64,000 nt of DNA from Streptomyces sp. PTY087I2 (GTDB taxonomy: Bacteria; Actinomycetota; Actinomycetes; Streptomycetales; Streptomycetaceae), in the NCBI RefSeq assembly GCF_001687325.1, contig NZ_LZRD01000006.1, forward strand, positions 124,001 through 188,000. Direction: 5' to 3'. This document shows positions 59,883 to 64,000 of this stretch, piece by piece. A program made the position numbers and the translations under genes. The notes under the pieces were generated by a model that was not told the origin of the DNA, searched no databases, and saw only the letters and a list, made by a program, of their open reading frames with translations. The first letter of the stretch is position 1, and every line of letters starts with the position of its first letter.

Positions 59883-62324
59883 TCAGAAGAGTCGTTGTGC
59901 AAGGTCGGCAACTGCGGGTCCGTCAGCGGTGGCGAGCAGCGCTCGGAGATCTGCACAGGCGTCGCTATGCCTGGCGGAATCCATGCCTGTTTTTCGCAGA
60001 GCTTTAGCCCAGTTGAGATCGTGGCCGGTGTGGGGTGTGAGCACTGCCAGGCCGGTTTCGCCCTCGACTCGGGTGGTGAGGGCACCTTGCAGAGCGGGCC
60101 AACGGGCGGTGATCTCGGCGAGGGTGATGAGGTGCATGGCGTCTTCGACAGAGAGGGCTTGCGTGGTGCCGTCTTTGTAGGCGAGGACGCGGAGGTAGAA
60201 CTGCCACACGGTCAGAAGCCTCTTGGCTTCCCGAATGGAGAGGTGGCGCTGAGCGCTCAGTCTGTCCTGCAGGCGGTCACGTATGACTGGGTGTGTTTCC
60301 AGGGCGAGTACTTGGGTTTCAAGCTCGGACTGGGGTGCTGCTGCCTCTGCTGGTATCAGGTTCACTGCTGGGGGGTCGACTACTGCGGCTGAATGTGCAG
60401 TTGGTGCGGGGGATGCGGTGTGGAGTTCGGGCGTTTGAGCGACAGGGCCCAGCAGGCTGCTTGTGGCGGCTACGAGGCTGTGGGGGGCGATGGGGGGCAG
60501 GGTGACGGGGAGTTGGATGAGTTTCCGCAGATAGGTCCATCCCCAGGATGGGTCTTGGTGGCCTGCCCGTCCTTGCGTTGAGGCGAGATCGGAGTAGGCG
60601 CTGTCAAGGTGTGCTGCGACGACGGCGGAGTCCAGTCCGACAACGAAGCGGCATGGCACCGCGTTCGGCTCGACGCGTCGATGCGGGGAGTGGAGTGCTC
60701 CGGACAGGAAGAGGTTGATAGCCTCGAAAACTTCGGCGGTTGCGCGTGCCGAGCAGCGATCTAGATCGTCGATGAACACAATGAGTTCGCGACCGCTGGA
60801 CCAGATTGTTTCCAGGAGGTCGCTGATGTCGTGCTGGACGAGATAGAGGTAGCCGGACCGGGCGTTGTAGTAGGGGTCGCGCAGCGCGTTGTCTGATCCG
60901 GATGTCGAGGCGGCAAAGGCACCGCTGAGCACAGGGCCATCGAGGATCTCTCCTGGCAGGAAGGAGTGTGCCCGGCCCAGAAGGAATCGAAGGGCCGTGT
61001 GTAGTACTCCTAGGGACAGTAGAAGCAGGGGAAGGCCGATGGCCAGGAGCGCGGCGTTCACGTTGTGTCCCGACCACCTGTAGTGCGTATCTGCTTTGGC
61101 CAGTTGCGCCACGACTGGGACGATCAAGGCAAAAACGCCTACCCGCAGTAGCGGCGAGAGAAGCCGCCGACTAACGGTGCGGCGCAGGTGATGGCGGTCG
61201 AGTCGTTCTGCGTTACGGCGTAGCCAGTACGCCTCGCGGTCGCGACCTGCGGTGCCTTGCGCTGAGCGTGAGGCTTGCACGATGTCGCGAGAGAGCCCGG
61301 CCCAGATCTGGTCGCTGGTTTGATACGCCCAGGGGTTGAAGCGAACCGTTACCACCGTGCGAGAGGCCGGCGGAGGGGAGGGCGTGCCGTGCAGCAGAGG
61401 CCACCTGCTGTGCTTGCTATTGGCGCCCGCCCGGCTTTGGCTGAGCAGGAACCTGATAGTCGAGCGCACAGGCAGGTTGCGGCGGCGCAGCCGTCGAAAC
61501 CACTTGTTTACCTCATCCTTCCAGTGCTGCCAGCGGCCGACGGAGGCCGGAAGCACGTCCTGCTGGCGGGCAATGACCTCCTTCTCAATAAGTTGCATAA
61601 GCGTAGATTTGCCTGACCCCCACGGCCCCTCGATCGCTACGACCGAGGGGCCGGTACCGTCCTCCGCAACCAGTTCACCCGTCGGCGAGGAGCCTTCCTC
61701 GGCCGGCATGAGCAGGTCGGCCACCGCTGACACCAGGGCCATGCGATCGAGCAGGTCGCTGCCGGCCGGCCGATCGGCAAATCCTCTGAAGTGCACGGTG
61801 CCGTTGTGTAGGTCCGATCCATAAGACGAGTCCCCTAGCGCGGCCTCCCGCTCCAGTTGCTCGCGTTCGAAGCTGGCCAGAAGATCGGCGGAGGGGTCGA
61901 GCAGGGCCGAGCGCAGGACATTGGGGTGTGCGTCAAGCTGCTGATCTAGCCAGCTCGCGCCCAACCAGTCGCCGAGGAACGGGAAGCTCCCGCGCAGTCC
62001 GTGAAACCACTGCAGATCACGTAGCGTGGGGTCCACGGCGCACACCAAGTGCCACTTGTCCGGAGGGTTCCTGGCCGCCACCCTTTCCAGCGTTTGGCGG
62101 ACCTGGCGACGGCGGCTGGTGGTCATGGTCCCAGCAAAGGCTTTGATCTCATAGGCCACACGCTCGCCGGTCTCAGTCTCCGCCACCACGTCGATGCCGA
62201 CGTCGGAACGTCCGGCATCGTCCGAAGGTACGCGTGCGCGAGGGTCCACTTGCAGCAACAGCTTGGTGACCAAGGCGTGAAACTGCTGGTAGTTGGCTGT
62301 AAGGCGGTCCCATGGGTAGCTCAC
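59883..62324 (-). CDS. KAP-family P-loop NTPase with N-terminal PD-(D/E)xK nuclease-like domain
   Basis: An 813-residue protein. Residues 1-150 look like a restriction-endonuclease fold: GID (Asp45), then VAYEIKAF with Glu59 and Lys61, followed by WHLVCAVDPT. The NTPase has Walker A GPWGSGKST (residues 233-241), the KAP motif VRFNPWAYQ (about 327-335), two transmembrane segments (about 390-412 and 421-449) inserted between Walker A and B, and Walker B LIVFIDDLDRC (514-524), then CRFVVGLDSAVVAAHL. KAP NTPases include the phage-exclusion protein PifA; the membrane hairpin would hold the nuclease at the inner membrane. GTG at 62324 has no obvious ribosome site. It is divergent from a gene with a similar nuclease domain, suggesting a joint defence role. 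Confidence 0.9.
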   Translation of the reverse strand: MSYPWDRLTANYQQFHALVTKLLLQVDPRARVPSDDAGRSDVGIDVVAETETGERVAYEIKAFAGTMTTSRRRQVRQTLERVAARNPPDKWHLVCAVDPTLRDLQWFHGLRGSFPFLGDWLGASWLDQQLDAHPNVLRSALLDPSADLLASFEREQLEREAALGDSSYGSDLHNGTVHFRGFADRPAGSDLLDRMALVSAVADLLMPAEEGSSPTGELVAEDGTGPSVVAIEGPWGSGKSTLMQLIEKEVIARQQDVLPASVGRWQHWKDEVNKWFRRLRRRNLPVRSTIRFLLSQSRAGANSKHSRWPLLHGTPSPPPASRTVVTVRFNPWAYQTSDQIWAGLSRDIVQASRSAQGTAGRDREAYWLRRNAERLDRHHLRRTVSRRLLSPLLRVGVFALIVPVVAQLAKADTHYRWSGHNVNAALLAIGLPLLLLSLGVLHTALRFLLGRAHSFLPGEILDGPVLSGAFAASTSGSDNALRDPYYNARSGYLYLVQHDISDLLETIWSSGRELIVFIDDLDRCSARATAEVFEAINLFLSGALHSPHRRVEPNAVPCRFVVGLDSAVVAAHLDSAYSDLASTQGRAGHQDPSWGWTYLRKLIQLPVTLPPIAPHSLVAATSSLLGPVAQTPELHTASPAPTAHSAAVVDPPAVNLIPAEAAAPQSELETQVLALETHPVIRDRLQDRLSAQRHLSIREAKRLLTVWQFYLRVLAYKDGTTQALSVEDAMHLITLAEITARWPALQGALTTRVEGETGLAVLTPHTGHDLNWAKALRKTGMDSARHSDACADLRALLATADGPAVADLAQRLF

Positions 62325-62599
62325 CGGTCAACGATACGATCATGCCAAAACCCTCGCGCTGCTTTGCCTCGAATTCCCTTTCAGCATTAGCCAGCCGTCG
62401 TCTTCCACACGCCCGAGGCCCATGGCAGGGTGCGCGACTACGCGGAGCGCTACCAGGCGGCTGCTGCGTCCTCCGGGCCACGTCGTGTCGACCGTCGCCG
62501 TGGCAACCACCATCGCCTGGGCGGTCGGCGGCCCTGCATTGTCAGTGCCCCGCGAGATGATGGAACCGGAAACACTCGTGCATAGGGCAAAGGCAGGGA
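62325..62599. other. Divergent intergenic region between two nuclease-domain genes
   Basis: 275 bp that should hold promoters for the leftward KAP gene and the rightward nuclease-like gene. No operator was recognised. One forward frame (about 62393-62475) reads VFHTPEAHGRVRDYAERYQAA, which looks like the end of a lost gene, so the spacer may contain leftover coding sequence. Confidence 0.5.
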
Positions 62600-64000
62600 A
62601 TGCTGATGTTGGTGCCGTGGACCACGTTGGAGCCGCTGCAGACGGAGAACGTAGTCGCCGTCATGCTGTGCCGTGAGCACCCTCGGGCCGTCCGGATCCG
62701 CCCCTCGCAGGGCGACGGCGGCATTGACGTTGTCGAAGTCACCGAAGACGGCTGGGTGGTCTACCAGATCAAGTACTTCGCGACCAACCTCGATGCGAGC
62801 CAGAAGAATCAGGTCGCCGACTCCTACAACAAGGTGCAGGCATACGCGGCCTCCCAGGGTGCCCGCATCGCGGCCTGGCACCTAGTTGTCCCGCTGGATG
62901 CCACCAAAGAGAACCGCTTTGCCTGGTTCCGTACGCTCACCCAGGGCTCCGACTTCCCCTGCGAGTGGATGGGACTGGCCCAACTCAACGGCCTGGCGGC
63001 CAAGTATCAGGACGTCATCGACTACTTCCTCGGCAATGGCCTGGAGCGGGTACTGACGCTGCAGCAGCAACTGTTTGACCTGATGGGCCTCCAGAAGAGC
63101 ACCGATCGGGCTCTTGACGAGGGCAGGCCGGCTCTTCTCCAGGCTGCCGACGCCATCGGCGGCCTGGAGGGCCTCTACCAGGCCCTCAACGCGCACGATC
63201 CGTTCTACCGGTACAGCTTCTCGGTCGACCAGGACCGTACGATGCCGCAAGGGGAACCGATGCTCGTCTTTGCCAGCCAGACCCAGGACGGCGACGGGCC
63301 CTGCATCACCTTTCGCGTCTTCGCCCGCTATGAACAGGCTGTGCGGGACCATGAGTTGGGTATCAAGTGGGCGGTGTCCTTCTCCGAAGACAGGCCCGTA
63401 ACCCAGGCATTCCACGAGGCACTTACCTACGGCACCCCGGTGACCGTGTCGTCCACCGAAACCGCATCCTTCAACTGCACCCTGGACCTTCCTGGCGGCC
63501 TGGGCGGCCAGTTCTCCGAAGGCACCGCCAGACTCGGGCCGGCCTGGCAGGACGAGGCACCCAGTCGCAAGATGCGGCTGCAGCTTCTGGATGAAGCTGG
63601 CCAGGTCCTGGAGAGCCTGATCTTCGAGATGGAACCGACCCGCAGAGGGCTGTCCGGGAAAGGGCTGTCAGCATTCGGCCGGGACGCCTCTGGCGTGCTG
63701 GAGGTGCAGACCCTCACGGTCCTGGAGGGCAAGCGGCAGACGACGATGCGGTTCAGCCGCAACCCCCTTGAAGGGCTTCCTCCTGACGAAGTCCTCCCGG
63801 TTGTGCGCTTCATGGCGAGGCTCCACACAGCGCACAGTATTTGCGCTGCTGCACCCTACGGCCCCGTCCACAACAAGCCGATGCCGTTCCAGGGCGACCC
63901 GGACAGTGACATGCACGTGATGGCCGCGCGCGCTGCGGCCGTAGCACAGGCCCTGTCGGTCGTACAGGAATACACAACAGAACAGCTGGTGATGCCCGAC
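62600..64000 (+). CDS. PD-(D/E)xK nuclease-domain protein, 3'-truncated by the window
   Basis: Open from ATG 62600 to the right edge (467 codons, no stop), so the C-terminus is missing; an in-frame stop at 62558 bounds the start, and a second ATG at 62606 has better ribosome-site spacing (GGGA). The N-terminus looks like a restriction-endonuclease fold: SQGDGGID (Asp43), then VYQIKYF with Gln56 and Lys58, then WHLVVPLDAT. This follows the same order and spacing as the N-terminus of the divergent KAP protein. The remaining roughly 350 residues (for example DPFYRYSFSVDQDRTMPQG and a beta-rich middle) match no domain I recognise. Function is probably DNA cleavage in defence; this is inference from motif and context. 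Confidence 0.85.
   Translation, partial: MLMLVPWTTLEPLQTENVVAVMLCREHPRAVRIRPSQGDGGIDVVEVTEDGWVVYQIKYFATNLDASQKNQVADSYNKVQAYAASQGARIAAWHLVVPLDATKENRFAWFRTLTQGSDFPCEWMGLAQLNGLAAKYQDVIDYFLGNGLERVLTLQQQLFDLMGLQKSTDRALDEGRPALLQAADAIGGLEGLYQALNAHDPFYRYSFSVDQDRTMPQGEPMLVFASQTQDGDGPCITFRVFARYEQAVRDHELGIKWAVSFSEDRPVTQAFHEALTYGTPVTVSSTETASFNCTLDLPGGLGGQFSEGTARLGPAWQDEAPSRKMRLQLLDEAGQVLESLIFEMEPTRRGLSGKGLSAFGRDASGVLEVQTLTVLEGKRQTTMRFSRNPLEGLPPDEVLPVVRFMARLHTAHSICAAAPYGPVHNKPMPFQGDPDSDMHVMAARAAAVAQALSVVQEYTTEQLVMPD

Noticed and set aside
58831..60180. 449-residue intact-looking transposase frame
   Set aside because: The start falls within conserved transposase sequence, the N-terminus lies in another frame upstream, and past about 59840 the frame runs antisense through the KAP gene; it is scored as a pseudogene.

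Overview
The window is very GC-rich, with strongly G/C-biased third codon positions, Streptomyces-type secreted proteases and a streptogrisin A-like protease, so it comes from an actinomycete, almost certainly a Streptomyces and possibly of the S. griseus type. No replication origin, rRNA, tRNA or CRISPR array was recognised.

Positions 1-31095 hold a siderophore locus. Two very large NRPS genes (the first cut by the window's left edge) form one assembly line with six visible modules. They are followed by a convergent siderophore-binding lipoprotein gene. Divergent from that gene is a coupled operon: siderophore-interacting reductase, alpha/beta hydrolase and two exporter-fold ABC half-transporters. 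A near-consensus DmdR/IdeR iron box (25849-25867) lies between the two divergent genes. The binding protein and the hydrolase each contain a rare TTA leucine codon, which suggests bldA-dependent expression on top of iron control. The NRPS ends in a carrier domain with no thioesterase, so release must occur in trans.

Positions 31160-34531 hold small housekeeping-type genes: a nitrobindin-like protein, a DUF4190-type membrane protein, a VOC protein, a divergent NmrA-like/TetR pair with two operator-like repeats, and a 25-codon gene for ribosomal protein bL37. Positions 34601-40617 are a polyol/sugar operon (DeoR regulator, binding protein, two permeases, dehydrogenase, kinase) in which most genes overlap by 4 bp. 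Positions 40880-47646 carry an F420-type LLM oxidoreductase, an erythromycin esterase-like hydrolase divergent from a MerR regulator with two HTH domains, an AidB-like acyl-CoA dehydrogenase with its TetR regulator (interrupted by a 14-G tract), and a membrane metallophosphoesterase. Positions 48016-54302 carry an S8 protease with a P-domain, a large LAL-type regulator with a cysteine-rich tandem repeat, and the streptogrisin A-like protease.

From about 54800 to the right edge the character changes: more A/T third positions, decayed sequence, an IS1182-type transposase remnant and large P-loop proteins. This looks like a defence or conflict island. It contains a small protein coupled to an ATPase/TPR protein, a KAP-family NTPase with an N-terminal PD-(D/E)xK nuclease domain, and a divergent, right-truncated gene whose N-terminus has a closely similar nuclease domain. 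The last two, sharing one nuclease type on either side of a common promoter region, are the best candidate for an undescribed system.
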